This document shows positions 40,807 through 51,285 of a DNA stretch of 64,000 nucleotides, in pieces (the first letter of the stretch is position 1; each line of letters begins with the position of its first letter). The stretch is taken from assembly GCA_030374765.1 (NCBI GenBank), contig JARGXX010000002.1, positions 310,001 to 374,000 on the forward strand, given 5' to 3'. The stretch is from Agarophyton chilense (lineage: Eukaryota; Rhodophyta; Florideophyceae; Gracilariales; Gracilariaceae). A program made the translations under genes and the position numbers. The notes beneath the pieces were generated by a model, which did not search any database, was not told the origin of the DNA, and worked only from the letters and a program-made list of their open reading frames with translations.

Positions 40807-41629
40807 ACATTCTCACTTCATATATCTTCAAGACATGTAAAAGGGTTTACGGAGCGCGAGATCGCCACTTGTTCCGCCTTTCGAAGCGCAACTTGTTATT
40901 TTAGTATACAAACTTACTATCCGCCATTCTGCGCCTTAGCGTGTAGCACTTCCCGCATTTTTAGTTGCGGTCTGTTCTCAGAGACGGATTATCACTCGCA
41001 CGTTTTGTGCGATGGCATTCTGTTCGAAGTCCACTTTAAAATGGCGTAGAACCACTAGACTCCCATAGTGCCCATTGATGGATTCAACGTCTATGGGCCT
41101 CCATGAGCCTAACAAAGCAAACTCTTTCGTTGGAGCAGAAATTCGTTTGCACCACAAAAGCTTCAGACAATGGTTTATATCCCTAAGACCAATCCCAAGC
41201 GAATCACCCCTAGTCAAAGCACATCCACAGACCTAGGCTTCACTGCAGTTCAGGACTTGATTGCGATCCCGTGTATACGAAGCGTGAAATCTTGTGATGT
41301 GTAATGTGCCCATTCGCAAGAAAGTTGAACACATCGGCTTCGCGCGGAAATGACTACCAACGAGGCTGCTTTACGGAAAGTTGGCGCCGTACCTTCTTTG
41401 TTCTCAAACCAAATATCGATATCTACGGAGGAATTGCTTGAAATGTAAATGGGTCTGAAAAGAGAAGAATGCTCAACCAAGCCAGCCTCTGCGGGTTTCG
41501 TTTATTGTAGACGTCTGAGGAACAGAATCCATGACTACAGTGAGCCTTGCATTCGCTCGGAGCTATCACGTAAATGAAATGCTGAAGTAAGATTTGCGCA
41601 TACATAGCAATAGAGGCCAGGCAACCATG
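40807..41629. other. Spacer between converging RPS11 and RPS14
   Basis: 823 bp with only short frames (for example 41250-41480 on the minus strand) that I do not recognise. It holds the two 3' UTRs. Confidence 0.4.
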
Positions 41630-42073
41630 TTACAGGCGACGACCACGACGACCACCCTTCTTCCTTGTAGAGTCGGTAGGGATCGGAGTCACATCTTCAA
41701 TGCGACCAATCTTCAGTCCAGAACGGGCAAGAGCACGCATCGCAGACTGGGCGCCAGGACCTGGCGTCTTGGTAGTGTTTCCTCCAGTAGCACGAAGCTT
41801 AATGTGAATCGCTGTAATTCCAAGCTGTTTCAGTCTCTCAGCAACCTTCTGAGCCGCCATCATAGCCGCATACGGGGAGCTCTCATCGCGATCTGCCTTC
41901 ACTTCCATACCTCCAGTACGGCGAACTAGTGTTTCCCGTCCCGACAAATCGGTAACATGGATAAAAGTGTCATTGAAGGATGCAAAAAGATGGCACACGC
42001 CGAAACAGCCCTCTCCATCCCGCAGAGTAGGTCCGAGCTTCAGCGGCTCGTCGCTACGGATCTTCTTCGACAT
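41630..42073 (-). CDS. RPS14: 40S ribosomal protein S14 (uS11)
   Basis: The 147 residues hold [90 protein letters not shown] and the basic end [10 protein letters not shown]. It is the full-length cytosolic protein, which sits on the platform of the 40S subunit. It diverges from RPL35A with a 423-bp gap, and no intron is present. In many eukaryotes the C-terminal motif is nearly identical. Confidence 0.98.
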   Translation of the reverse strand: MSKKIRSDEPLKLGPTLRDGEGCFGVCHLFASFNDTFIHVTDLSGRETLVRRTGGMEVKADRDESSPYAAMMAAQKVAERLKQLGITAIHIKLRATGGNTTKTPGPGAQSAMRALARSGLKIGRIEDVTPIPTDSTRKKGGRRGRRL

Positions 42074-42496
42074 ACTTTTGTTTAGGTAGTTTGATTAGAG
42101 ATTGAAGCCTCGGTTGCTGTCCAATTGCTGTTGCTGAAAAGAGTAGGTTACGATTTTTCACTAGTGTAGCGGAGAGCGAGCGATGGCTTGAGAATGGATC
42201 AGCAGTGGACGACGGCGGTGCGCTCGAGACTTGTGCCCGAAGTTGAATTTCACAAAATAGTTTTTATTTCTATGCAAAAAATATTTTTGTCGTCGGCCGT
42301 CGTGCTTCCTTTGATACATTCCTTGCAGTCCTCATCGTCGACCTTCTTCCCCACTTGTCAGCGCACACAGTTTCGAAGCAGCATCATTTACAAATTCGCG
42401 TTCTCTGAAGAACGCTGCTCCCGACGCCCATTCGAAAACCTTTTTCATCCTCCCTGATTTTTACGTATCGTTTCCACTGCCGTAAAGCAAGGAGCC
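42074..42496. promoter_or_regulatory. Divergent promoter region of RPS14 and RPL35A
   Basis: A shared 423-bp region between two ribosomal protein genes. It is AT-rich in the centre (near 42250-42290) and pyrimidine-rich before RPL35A. Joint regulation is likely but inferred. Confidence 0.5.
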
Positions 42497-42832
42497 ATGT
42501 CGCAGATCAGATTACATGTCAAGGGTGTTCATCTGGGTTACAAGCGCAATCGGCGCAACCAACATTGTGGACAATCTCGCATACAAATCGAAGGCGTCAA
42601 AGACCGGAAGGATGCGCGTTTTTATCTCGGAAAGCGTATCGCATATGTATATAAGGCGAATACTCTCAAAAAGTCTCGTACCGGTGAAATGAGCAAGTAT
42701 CGCTTCATGTGGGGACGGATCATCGCACCACATGGAAACAATGGACACGTCAAGGCTAAGTTTACGAAAAACCTACCTGCTACTTCTATAGGGAAGCCTG
42801 TGCGTATTATGCTCTATCCAAGCAAAATTTGA
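42497..42832 (+). CDS. RPL35A: 60S ribosomal protein L35a (eL33)
   Basis: The 111 residues are MSQIRLHVKGVHLGYKRN, IQIEGVKDRKDARFYLGKRI, AYVYKANT, YRFMWGRIIAPHGNNGHVKA, KFTKNLPATSIG and RIMLYPSKI. They match the family end to end, including the HGN-G-V-A-F core and the terminal YPS-I. It is intronless. It is the third translation gene after EFL and RPS11/RPS14. Confidence 0.97.
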   Translation: MSQIRLHVKGVHLGYKRNRRNQHCGQSRIQIEGVKDRKDARFYLGKRIAYVYKANTLKKSRTGEMSKYRFMWGRIIAPHGNNGHVKAKFTKNLPATSIGKPVRIMLYPSKI

Positions 42833-43238
42833 TAACGGGAATGAACAGCGTAGTGCATATTGGAAGCCTTGAACACGGTTGCCGGTCATTGTCTGTAATA
42901 GATCGAAGAAATTCTGCAACGAAATTCCATTGTTGAAATGGCCGTTGTTGATTCGAACATTGGTTGCAACGAAATATGGAACCGTCGAGGAAGAGTATGA
43001 GCCTCGATCAGAAGGCACAAGGCGCGATCACCGCGACGCATTGGGGGTTTGTTCTCAATCCGATAGCACAGCACCGTCTTTCCTATTAAACCAATGTCAG
43101 TTTATATGCTATAGCTCTCTGCCTGGTAGAGGGGTCATAGTGAAGATTGTTCATTTAAGTTATTCCTCGATCTTTGGTGTTAGCTCTATGTAGTTACTAG
43201 TCAGTGGATGAGTTATGTTTAACAGTTAATCGCTGGCG
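42833..43238. other. Spacer between converging RPL35A and HEATR5-like gene
   Basis: 406 bp with no recognisable gene. It holds both 3' UTRs. Confidence 0.4.
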
Positions 43239-46200
43239 CTACCGTTTTTCGGCTTCCCATCGCACCATGAAATCCACGGCTCTGTCACGTTCCTCGTGCT
43301 GAAGAGTAGATACAAGCGTTTCAAGAGCATCCTGCTCCTCGTCGACCAGTTCAATGAAGAATTTAGCGCAACTCACAGATCCATTTGGGGAAGAGGACTC
43401 AGTTTCTTCAGTTTCTACGGGCAAGCTACGAATAAGTAGCGGAAGTAGAGTCGAGTAGAGAACGATGCCACTTCTATTGATATCATCACTCGATGCACCC
43501 TCTGCTAGCACTGCATTCAGTGCAAATCTCATTGCAACTGGTATATCAAACTGTTCACCACGCGAGGCCACCTTTCGAAGCTGCTGTAGTAACAACAGAA
43601 TTGAGTCGACGTTTTCGATCCGCGACTCAATAGAGGCTTCACTGAGGAGTCTCGTGAAAAAACCCGCAACACCGTAGCAGCCAAGAGAAACAGCGAGGAG
43701 CGTCTGTTCGCTTGAATTACCGAAAACAAGGGAGTGATCAGTAGCAAGAATGCTAATGACGTGTTTTTCCGAAACATCATTTGAAATACTTTCTAATACC
43801 ATTAGCATTGATATCCCTATCTTCACGTGTGGAAGAGAATGGTTGTCGACACCGTGTAGAATAAGAGCCTTAGCACGATGGTGACAAAATTTCGCAGTCG
43901 ACGACGAGTCAGATCTTGTTATGCACTTCGATATTACATTGCAGAGTGTGCTTTGGACGTTACAGCTGCTAAGCACCGTTGCAACAACCATGTTCTCAGA
44001 TGCAGTTGCCTGGAGGATGACGTCCAAGATCTTCACATGAACAATGTTTACATCCGAAGCACCAAACTTCCAAAGTCTGTCACTAAACCCGCACAACGAC
44101 ACAAGAGCACGGTTCACACTCTTTGTCTCTATTTCCCTAAAGGTATTGAACTCATTTTCGACAGCACCGACAATAATTGCAAGGACATGGTCAACCATTA
44201 ATGAGATGGCGTCTGCTTTGAGATCTCTACGGTTGGACAACTGCTCCGCTAACTTCAAAAATTCTGTCTGGTTCCATTCAGCAAAACTTGAAAGGGCTTC
44301 CGACCCAAGGGCATCATTTGCCCTTCCGGATTTCAAAAGGCATGCCAGTGTTTCTTGATACTGTGTACAAAACGCTGAGAGAGTTTTTAGATTGAAAGAT
44401 TCTCCCTGGTCATGCTTGATCAGCCAAACCATTGTAGAGAGTACGACCGGCATACACTTCGAGCTCTCTGAAGCCATTTTCACTCCAGGTGAACGGCAGT
44501 TTTCCCAAATTCTCGTCATGTCAGTATCTGTCTCCCGATACCCAAGGCAAGGCGATGAAACAGCCCCCAGAACAATTGGGGCTATATTTGCACGATAAGA
44601 GTTCAATAAAGTCTTTTCCGAAAGCGCTCGAGAAGTAATCGAACCTCCGTTTTTCGCCAAGATGCGAAGGCCTTCAGTTGTCAGAGTAGAGACGAAATCG
44701 CCGCTGCAAGCAAAAAGTATCTTTCGAATAAGCGGATTTAGCATGATAGCGGTCGCGTAAGGACTAACGGACTCATATTCAACAGCGCCCAGCGCTGAAA
44801 CAAGCATTCCATACTTGGAGATAAATCCAAGAGCTGCTTTCGTGCTTACATCTTCGCCCTGATCGGCAAAAAGAAGCCCCTTTTTCGAGTTCTTTTCGAC
44901 CATGTTGTCGAGAAAGATCATGGCTGCCTCGATCGAAGACTCGCTAACCTTTCTTCGTCGAAGACAAAGAAGTAACTTTTCTGTTAGAGCAGAAGATGCC
45001 GCTTGCACAAGATGATCGGGAGATTTGTCAGTGAGAAGTTTCTCTACGAGGGACGAGCAAGATTCCCACATGTCCTTGAACTTCGGGAAAAGATCAGCCT
45101 CTCCACTCATGTTCGCTAGCCCGTATCCTACCCTCAAAGTAATCTTTTGCAGCAGCTTGCATCCTTCCGAACAAATCTCGAAGTCGACACAGTTCTTTCC
45201 ACATATTTGGTGCACAAAGTCAAAAACTTTACGCATGAAGCCGTACGCACAAGTGTGGCTTCCAAATTCATTGGTAGACTTGCTTTTCGAAAAAGAGCAG
45301 TTGCAAGTGGCAAGCGAGGCATCAACCGCAATCGTAGCAATTCGTACAATGAAGCTCTTCGTGGAGGAAGAGACATCCCAGTCAGTTTTCTTCTGTCCAA
45401 AATTCAAACGTTCTCCTCCTAGGCATATTGCTCGACACAAACCAAACCAATAGCGCGGTCTCCTGGATGCATCTGCTTGGACAAGCTTCACGACGGCCTT
45501 TTCTGCGTCCGCAATGCCATTATTGACTGTTGCGAACATCGACTCAGGAAGTCTCGGTAGATTTGCACATATCTCAGCTGCTCCAGCACCTCTGATAACC
45601 TCCTGAACAGCCCTTGCAGCTGAATCTTGAAGCTCTATTGAATCTTCAGAATCCTGAGCCGGAGCAAGGGCATCGTAAAGAATTTCATCTAAAAAAGGTC
45701 CGACGGGGCTCGATAGCCGTGACTGATCCTTCAGAGAAAAGCTTTCGACTGGCAAAATAGGCTTTTCGACCTCCTTATCATCCTTGTATGAAACGAAAGG
45801 AGCTTCAGAGTCTGATACAGAGTTCGAAATAAACTTGGATTGTGCGGAGTCTATCTTTGCAGCCCACAAACTGGTCATGCCGTGAATGCCAGCTGCTCGT
45901 GCTCTTCTCGAGGTGTCTCCAGTCCACTCCAGAAGCTCGATTGACATTTCTTTTACAGAGAAGTGACTGGATTCACTAACGGGCCACCAGTGAAGTCGGC
46001 AGGAAGAAACAACGGCAGCTGCAGCCGTGACAAACGAAGACGAAGCTCCACCTAGTCCATGAGAATCTTGTGTAAAGAACCGGAAACAATTCCCAACTTC
46101 TCTAACTCCCATGTCTTGCCAGAGATGACCAAAGCACGAGAGCCATATATCGACTTCGTAAGCACATCTCCCGAAATGGCCTAAAGCAGCATAGTCGCCA

Positions 46201-49200
46201 TGATCTTGAGACCAAGCTCGCAGTAGAGCTCCTACGAGTCGCTCTGATGCAGACGCCACTCTGTGTGAACAACTGCTTAATGCTAAGGCAGCAGCCGCTT
46301 GAACTTCGATCTTTCCCGACTCTATGGCTTTTGCAATTATGTCTATGGCTTGATCAGATACTTCGTCCAGAGAATCACATTCATCCAGTTTCTTTCGACG
46401 GGGTGACAGACCATCTCCCCTACCACTACTAGATGGCTCCGGAACGACTTCTAAGAGAGCACCCAAGGCCGCAATAGCATTTGAAAGAATGACGGACTGG
46501 GAAGCGCTTGAACCACCAACGTTGTTTTTAACCAAGGATATTACTCTTCTCATCAGCCCAACCCATAATGTTGGTCCTCCAGTGATGCTTAGCTCACGAT
46601 GAGCTTCGGCAGATATTGTCCGTGTAGCGTACATGATTCCCATTGCCCTTGTGTGATAATTATGATATGGGACCCTGGCAATATGCCCCTCATCAGAGAA
46701 CGCCCGAGCCCATCCTAGCCATCGCCCGGATTGAGTGATGAGCTGCAAAGCATGGCCAGGTAGATCACGTACTTCAAAGCAATTTCCATCTCCATTTCGC
46801 CCTGGAGGTTGTATCCTCCCCGTTTTGCTTTGGTAAGTAATAAATCTTTGGGAGCCACTACAGACAGTCAAAGATTTTCGGGCTAGAATCTGTAACATGG
46901 CCAATGCGCGGTTAATTTCAGCCAAATCCGAACGCGAAAGGCGTTTGGTAAGCTCTAAGCACATTGCAGCGCTCATGGGTGGGGAAAAAGCAATAGAAGA
47001 CATTGACTCGATGAGAGACCCCGACGTCACCATATCCTCTGCAACGATTGCTGCAACTGCTCTCGCCGAATGCATAAGGGCATGTTCTGGACATGAAGAA
47101 CTGATGCCTTCCACGTCAAACATCCAGCCAATCTCGCACGGTTCCAGAGTTGAATGTGTTGTTGCACCGGATTTGATTCTTTCGGGACGTGTTCTTTTGA
47201 TCCCTTCAAAACTTGAAAGAGTGCTCAGATGAGATGAGAGGCGATATAGACTTAATGGACGATTGGATAGAGTGATTTCAGTCTCATCTTTCTCCGAGTG
47301 AAAAGAACCAACACTAGTATATAGAATTCCTTGCTGGGAAGTATCTTCGCCCAATACTTTCTGTGCTTCTTCAGCTAACGAAATCGAAATCAGGTAGCAC
47401 AATTCTCCCGCATCTCCCTTCGGAGGAACAATTGCTGCGCATTGTACCAATTGAATACATTCCGTTGTAAGAGAGCGAGTAAGTTGCACAGCCATACGTT
47501 TCTTCGCAGCTGTCGCATCCCCAACACTTTCAGTTTCTAGCGATAGACTGACGAGTCCCGCAGCGGAAGAGCCACCTCCGCTGTGTGCTGACATGTTAAT
47601 GCTCGTCAGAAGCGCTGAGATGCGTGCCGCACTTGCGCTGCATATAGCAATTGCACATTGCTCTAAACGGGGACTAGGAACATTCTGGACAGCATCTACG
47701 ACAGCACGGAGCGCCGCAGATCTGGTACATGAATTCCTTACCAGAGGCTCAAAGGTTTTGACACCAAGCAGCTCCGAAGCATCTGGGATGGCTGCATTCG
47801 TTTGTTGACCAAAAAACCCTGCATTGTGTTGCGTGGATGACTTCGCCGAAGCATAGCCAAGCTCTTCTCTCCACAAGCCTATTAACTCACCTAGATTGTC
47901 TCCTTCGAAAAACTCTTTCTGTTTTCCACGCGCAAGGGCAGCAATTAGTCCCCAACCCACCCGTCGCCTATGACAATACACCGCATCAAAAGCGCTACTA
48001 TTTTGGTCGGCAAGGTGAACGCGCAACAGTGCTAAACTGTCAACTACAGCCTGGTGCTTAACAGCCGCTGGAACACTGCATTGTCCTAAGGTTACTCGCT
48101 CTATTAAGACAGAAAGAGCAGCAGCATTCCCTAGAAGAGAAGAGAGCTCGGGCTCAAAAAGACTTACATCGGCCTTTTTCTCATTTCCAGATGAAGCGTG
48201 CTTCATTGCCATTGCGAGGTCGGATATTCTCAGGTTCTGAAGCGTGGTGGTTAGAAATTGGGAGCAAGTTCGTGGTAGCGCTCGAACGATTGCGTCCATA
48301 AGGCGAACGGCTGACAAGCGGGTTGCAGAGGAATTAGATTCGAGAGCATTGTGAACAGATAAAAAGAGCATCTTAGTGGAGTCTTTGTAATCAGTGGAAA
48401 CGCCAGTTTCATTCAGAGCCTGCCGCCCATGGGTGGCAATCAATACGGCGCAGAGATGCAGTGTGGCAGCAAATTCCAAACCTTCTGATTCCAATGCGGG
48501 AATAAGACCCTTGAAGACGGTGGTAGACAAACTCGGCTTCAAATTCTTTAACAAACCTAGCCATATTGCATCTACCAACGTGGACACAGATTTAACATTG
48601 CGGAGATCAGGCATGAGTTTGGCGATTGTATTAGGTATTATGATCGGAATGCTCTCTGGCAAAGCTTGTGACCACATTCGCAACACGGCTGCTACGGCTA
48701 TGGAAGAGTCAATGTCACCTTCAGCTAAATGCGTTTCGCGCGCGACTTGCAACAATGAATCTTCGAAAGTATTGTTGGTCACCCAAGTCACTGTTTCAGA
48801 ATCGTCAGAAGTTTTCTCGAACTTGATTCCACTATTTGCTCCATCTTGCGGAAACTTCAAACCAACTTCTGCTGTCCCATATTTGCGAAGTTGATATAAT
48901 GAAGATCTTCTTGCCGTTACTGATGCTCGAGCCATAGCCAGTATCCACATAGCTCTCTCTGTTGGTGATGGTGCTACTCGTAGAGCCTTCGCACACGTAC
49001 CGACGACATCGTCGCAAGGGTGTGGTCCTCTTGACACGAGAAACGGTACAATAACAGCAGTTAACAACGCTGTAGCAAATCCAGCGGACCCCTGTTTGAC
49101 CGAGGAAGATGATAGTGAGTATTCCAGCATATTATCAACAAGACGATCTTCAGGAGGTGCATGGAGAGGAAAACTCTGTACAATCGTGGCAATTGCATGT

Positions 49201-49913
49201 GATAGATCTGGTCGTTTGCACTTCTGACGAACACGAGGGCTGAGCAGAAAATGAATGGAGTCGCTCGCAACTTGTCTGCCCGCGATATGGCAAGAGGAGA
49301 TTTCTGCCAAAGTCAAAACAGCACACACGACTTCAAAGTCAGCCGATTCAGAGCTAGCCCACGTCAAGCGCTTTAAACCTTCTATGTGAGATCGGCACTT
49401 ATCCGCAGCAGCCATTGCAACAGCCGGACCAGCGGCCCTAGAAGCGATTTTGAGCAGCTGCACCGCGCGACGACGCAAAGGCCCTCCGCGACTCGGGAGT
49501 TTGAGGAGCGCAGCGACCGTAGCAGAGAAAAGCGCACGACATCCATGCTCATGAGCGGAGCGTTTGCGAGCATCAGCCTCGAGCTGAACGCGCGTAATAT
49601 GTAAATGAGATGGAGATGAGAAGGAAGTAGCTCGCGATTTGATAGCTTCTACAGCCAATTGTGACTCCTGAATTGTGTGCAAAGCATCTCCAAGAAGCCG
49701 GATGACTGTGATTCGAATGGGGCAGGCAGGATCGATTGCTCTCGTGATGGCAGCTGCTGCGACGAGCAGCGGGTGGTTGGAACGAGAAGTTCTGCTGCGA
49801 ATCCCCATGTTTTGCTGTGGGCAGCCAGAAGTGCCGAGTGAGCCGGACGCAGTTCGAAGAACTGCGAAGAAGGGCGGCAAGCCGAGATGATGTGTCGGAG
49901 GGAAGGAAGACAC
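43239..49913 (-). CDS. Giant HEAT-repeat protein, HEATR5/SWEETIE/Laa1-like
   Basis: A single 2224-codon frame without introns. It is almost entirely alpha-helical with many degenerate HEAT-type helix pairs and no other domain. Blocks such as SSATRLSAVRLMDAIVRALP, a helix pair with LLGNAAALSVLIERV, HRRRVGWGLIAALARG, LIGLWREELGYA and RSAALRAVVDAV follow the order seen in HEATR5 (AP-1 accessory, yeast Laa1) and plant SWEETIE. The usual length is about 2000-2200. If correct, it acts in clathrin/AP-1 membrane traffic. The ATG at 49806-49808 (MGIRSRTSRSN) could be the true start, as the first 35 residues are not informative. The identity rests on pattern, so the family label is moderate. Confidence 0.65.
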   Translation of the reverse strand: MSSFPPTHHLGLPPFFAVLRTASGSLGTSGCPQQNMGIRSRTSRSNHPLLVAAAAITRAIDPACPIRITVIRLLGDALHTIQESQLAVEAIKSRATSFSSPSHLHITRVQLEADARKRSAHEHGCRALFSATVAALLKLPSRGGPLRRRAVQLLKIASRAAGPAVAMAAADKCRSHIEGLKRLTWASSESADFEVVCAVLTLAEISSCHIAGRQVASDSIHFLLSPRVRQKCKRPDLSHAIATIVQSFPLHAPPEDRLVDNMLEYSLSSSSVKQGSAGFATALLTAVIVPFLVSRGPHPCDDVVGTCAKALRVAPSPTERAMWILAMARASVTARRSSLYQLRKYGTAEVGLKFPQDGANSGIKFEKTSDDSETVTWVTNNTFEDSLLQVARETHLAEGDIDSSIAVAAVLRMWSQALPESIPIIIPNTIAKLMPDLRNVKSVSTLVDAIWLGLLKNLKPSLSTTVFKGLIPALESEGLEFAATLHLCAVLIATHGRQALNETGVSTDYKDSTKMLFLSVHNALESNSSATRLSAVRLMDAIVRALPRTCSQFLTTTLQNLRISDLAMAMKHASSGNEKKADVSLFEPELSSLLGNAAALSVLIERVTLGQCSVPAAVKHQAVVDSLALLRVHLADQNSSAFDAVYCHRRRVGWGLIAALARGKQKEFFEGDNLGELIGLWREELGYASAKSSTQHNAGFFGQQTNAAIPDASELLGVKTFEPLVRNSCTRSAALRAVVDAVQNVPSPRLEQCAIAICSASAARISALLTSINMSAHSGGGSSAAGLVSLSLETESVGDATAAKKRMAVQLTRSLTTECIQLVQCAAIVPPKGDAGELCYLISISLAEEAQKVLGEDTSQQGILYTSVGSFHSEKDETEITLSNRPLSLYRLSSHLSTLSSFEGIKRTRPERIKSGATTHSTLEPCEIGWMFDVEGISSSCPEHALMHSARAVAAIVAEDMVTSGSLIESMSSIAFSPPMSAAMCLELTKRLSRSDLAEINRALAMLQILARKSLTVCSGSQRFITYQSKTGRIQPPGRNGDGNCFEVRDLPGHALQLITQSGRWLGWARAFSDEGHIARVPYHNYHTRAMGIMYATRTISAEAHRELSITGGPTLWVGLMRRVISLVKNNVGGSSASQSVILSNAIAALGALLEVVPEPSSSGRGDGLSPRRKKLDECDSLDEVSDQAIDIIAKAIESGKIEVQAAAALALSSCSHRVASASERLVGALLRAWSQDHGDYAALGHFGRCAYEVDIWLSCFGHLWQDMGVREVGNCFRFFTQDSHGLGGASSSFVTAAAAVVSSCRLHWWPVSESSHFSVKEMSIELLEWTGDTSRRARAAGIHGMTSLWAAKIDSAQSKFISNSVSDSEAPFVSYKDDKEVEKPILPVESFSLKDQSRLSSPVGPFLDEILYDALAPAQDSEDSIELQDSAARAVQEVIRGAGAAEICANLPRLPESMFATVNNGIADAEKAVVKLVQADASRRPRYWFGLCRAICLGGERLNFGQKKTDWDVSSSTKSFIVRIATIAVDASLATCNCSFSKSKSTNEFGSHTCAYGFMRKVFDFVHQICGKNCVDFEICSEGCKLLQKITLRVGYGLANMSGEADLFPKFKDMWESCSSLVEKLLTDKSPDHLVQAASSALTEKLLLCLRRRKVSESSIEAAMIFLDNMVEKNSKKGLLFADQGEDVSTKAALGFISKYGMLVSALGAVEYESVSPYATAIMLNPLIRKILFACSGDFVSTLTTEGLRILAKNGGSITSRALSEKTLLNSYRANIAPIVLGAVSSPCLGYRETDTDMTRIWENCRSPGVKMASESSKCMPVVLSTMVWLIKHDQGESFNLKTLSAFCTQYQETLACLLKSGRANDALGSEALSSFAEWNQTEFLKLAEQLSNRRDLKADAISLMVDHVLAIIVGAVENEFNTFREIETKSVNRALVSLCGFSDRLWKFGASDVNIVHVKILDVILQATASENMVVATVLSSCNVQSTLCNVISKCITRSDSSSTAKFCHHRAKALILHGVDNHSLPHVKIGISMLMVLESISNDVSEKHVISILATDHSLVFGNSSEQTLLAVSLGCYGVAGFFTRLLSEASIESRIENVDSILLLLQQLRKVASRGEQFDIPVAMRFALNAVLAEGASSDDINRSGIVLYSTLLPLLIRSLPVETEETESSSPNGSVSCAKFFIELVDEEQDALETLVSTLQHEERDRAVDFMVRWEAEKR

Positions 49914-50168
49914 TGGACGTGATGGGTGTGCGAGTTCAACAAAAAGACTTGTGCCACGCTGCCCTCTGTGTCTTTATTATCTCCGCGGCACGGCGCATTT
50001 TTTGGCCAAACGGCTTCACAACAACAATGTTGATATGATCTCATTTGGCTCAGATATCATCGGGTTTGGGAAATGGGTGCATGCAGAAAAAGCCAAATCG
50101 CCGCCTGGTCCAATATCAGCCAATAAACCGGCTGCATTTTTGACCGGTGTAGAACCACATCTGGCTCG

Positions 50169-50426
50169 TTGAACGCACTCTCGAAGGGTCCTCCCAGTAC
50201 GCCGAACCCTCCGCGAGACGTCCGACGGGACGATATGCACTCCCGTGAGACACGAGCGGCGCTCTCCGCCTCATTAGCAGCGTTTACAACCACCTTGTGC
50301 GCGATTCTGCTGATACGTAGACGACCCTGTCGCTCAAAGAGATTGAATACGGCGGTTCAGCTCAAAAGACAAAAATTGCTCCATCTCGGCCGTGAATCCG
50401 ATATAACACTGGCAGCGACTCGTTAA
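50169..50426 (+). CDS. Small hypothetical protein with one membrane segment
   Basis: The frame has 85 codons. From the internal ATG at 50235 it would be 63 residues: MHSRETRAALSASLAAFTTT followed by LCAILLIRRR, a single hydrophobic segment with a positive-charge stop. It diverges from the HEATR5-like gene. No homology is recognised, and it may be a chance frame. Confidence 0.25.
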   Translation: MNALSKGPPSTPNPPRDVRRDDMHSRETRAALSASLAAFTTTLCAILLIRRRPCRSKRLNTAVQLKRQKLLHLGRESDITLAATR

Positions 50427-51285
50427 CCAAGTTTCAGACAGTAATTTTTTTGTGATAACCAAATTTACCATAGCAATATTTCTCCATACATTGCTTCCTT
50501 TATTTGCCACTACAAGTCTTAGTTGCTACTTTGGCAGTCTATAACGACAAAATGTTAGCTCTAGAGAGAGGAAAACAACCATGCAATCTATCGAATTTTT
50601 GGAAATCTTGCTCAACTTCTTGAAGACAAACCATAACATCTATCAGTTTCGTCCGTTTTTCGGCATGGTACCTTCTCTAATGACATTTGGGCTCGACAAC
50701 GATTTCTATGTTATCCGATAAACAATATAAGAAGAAGATGTAGTAGACCTTTTAAGTATGATGGCGTACTAAAAAGAGAAAATAGCTTCTGCCTTTTTTG
50801 GATAATTCTCGCCACTTTGGACCATTTTTGAAAGGTTTTTAGGGTGTAAAAGATGGCCGATGATTTAAATGTCAGAAATATGAGTATTTTAACCCTAACT
50901 TTTCCAAAAACGAAAAATATGCACAAAAAGACGAGTTTAAAATTTTTTTGTGTCTAACGTCTACGGAGAGATCATAAATGCTGCTGTTAACTTCTTAGAT
51001 AGTTGGCATGACCTGAAACTAGCCGAAGTTTTTAGACTTTACTATCTAAATCTATGTAACGAGAATACACCATAAAAAATGGCGATTAATTTAGTATAGT
51101 GAGCTACACCAAGGTAATGATTCCACGTGTTCAACCTGGATGGTTGCCATTCCCCGTGTACTACAGTGGTTTAGTTAGCAATAAGTTAAGCTTTTCACTA
51201 ATGTAATATAAGATAGATAGGATTAAGTAGATAGGGAGGCGCACCCCAAAGGCACCTCCCCATAGGTTTGGTGGTCGCTGAGATA
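50427..51285. other. AT-rich spacer before the second Tc1 copy
   Basis: Only short unsupported frames. At 51228-51262 GGAGG...CCTCC flanks GCGCACCCCAAAG after an AT-rich stretch (51195-51225). This layout recalls the LTR promoter region of other elements here, so part of an unknown LTR may be present. Confidence 0.35.

Noticed and set aside
48394..48894. 166-codon plus-strand frame
   Set aside because: It lies opposite the HEATR5-like gene, with no recognisable protein character, and is a shadow of the real frame.
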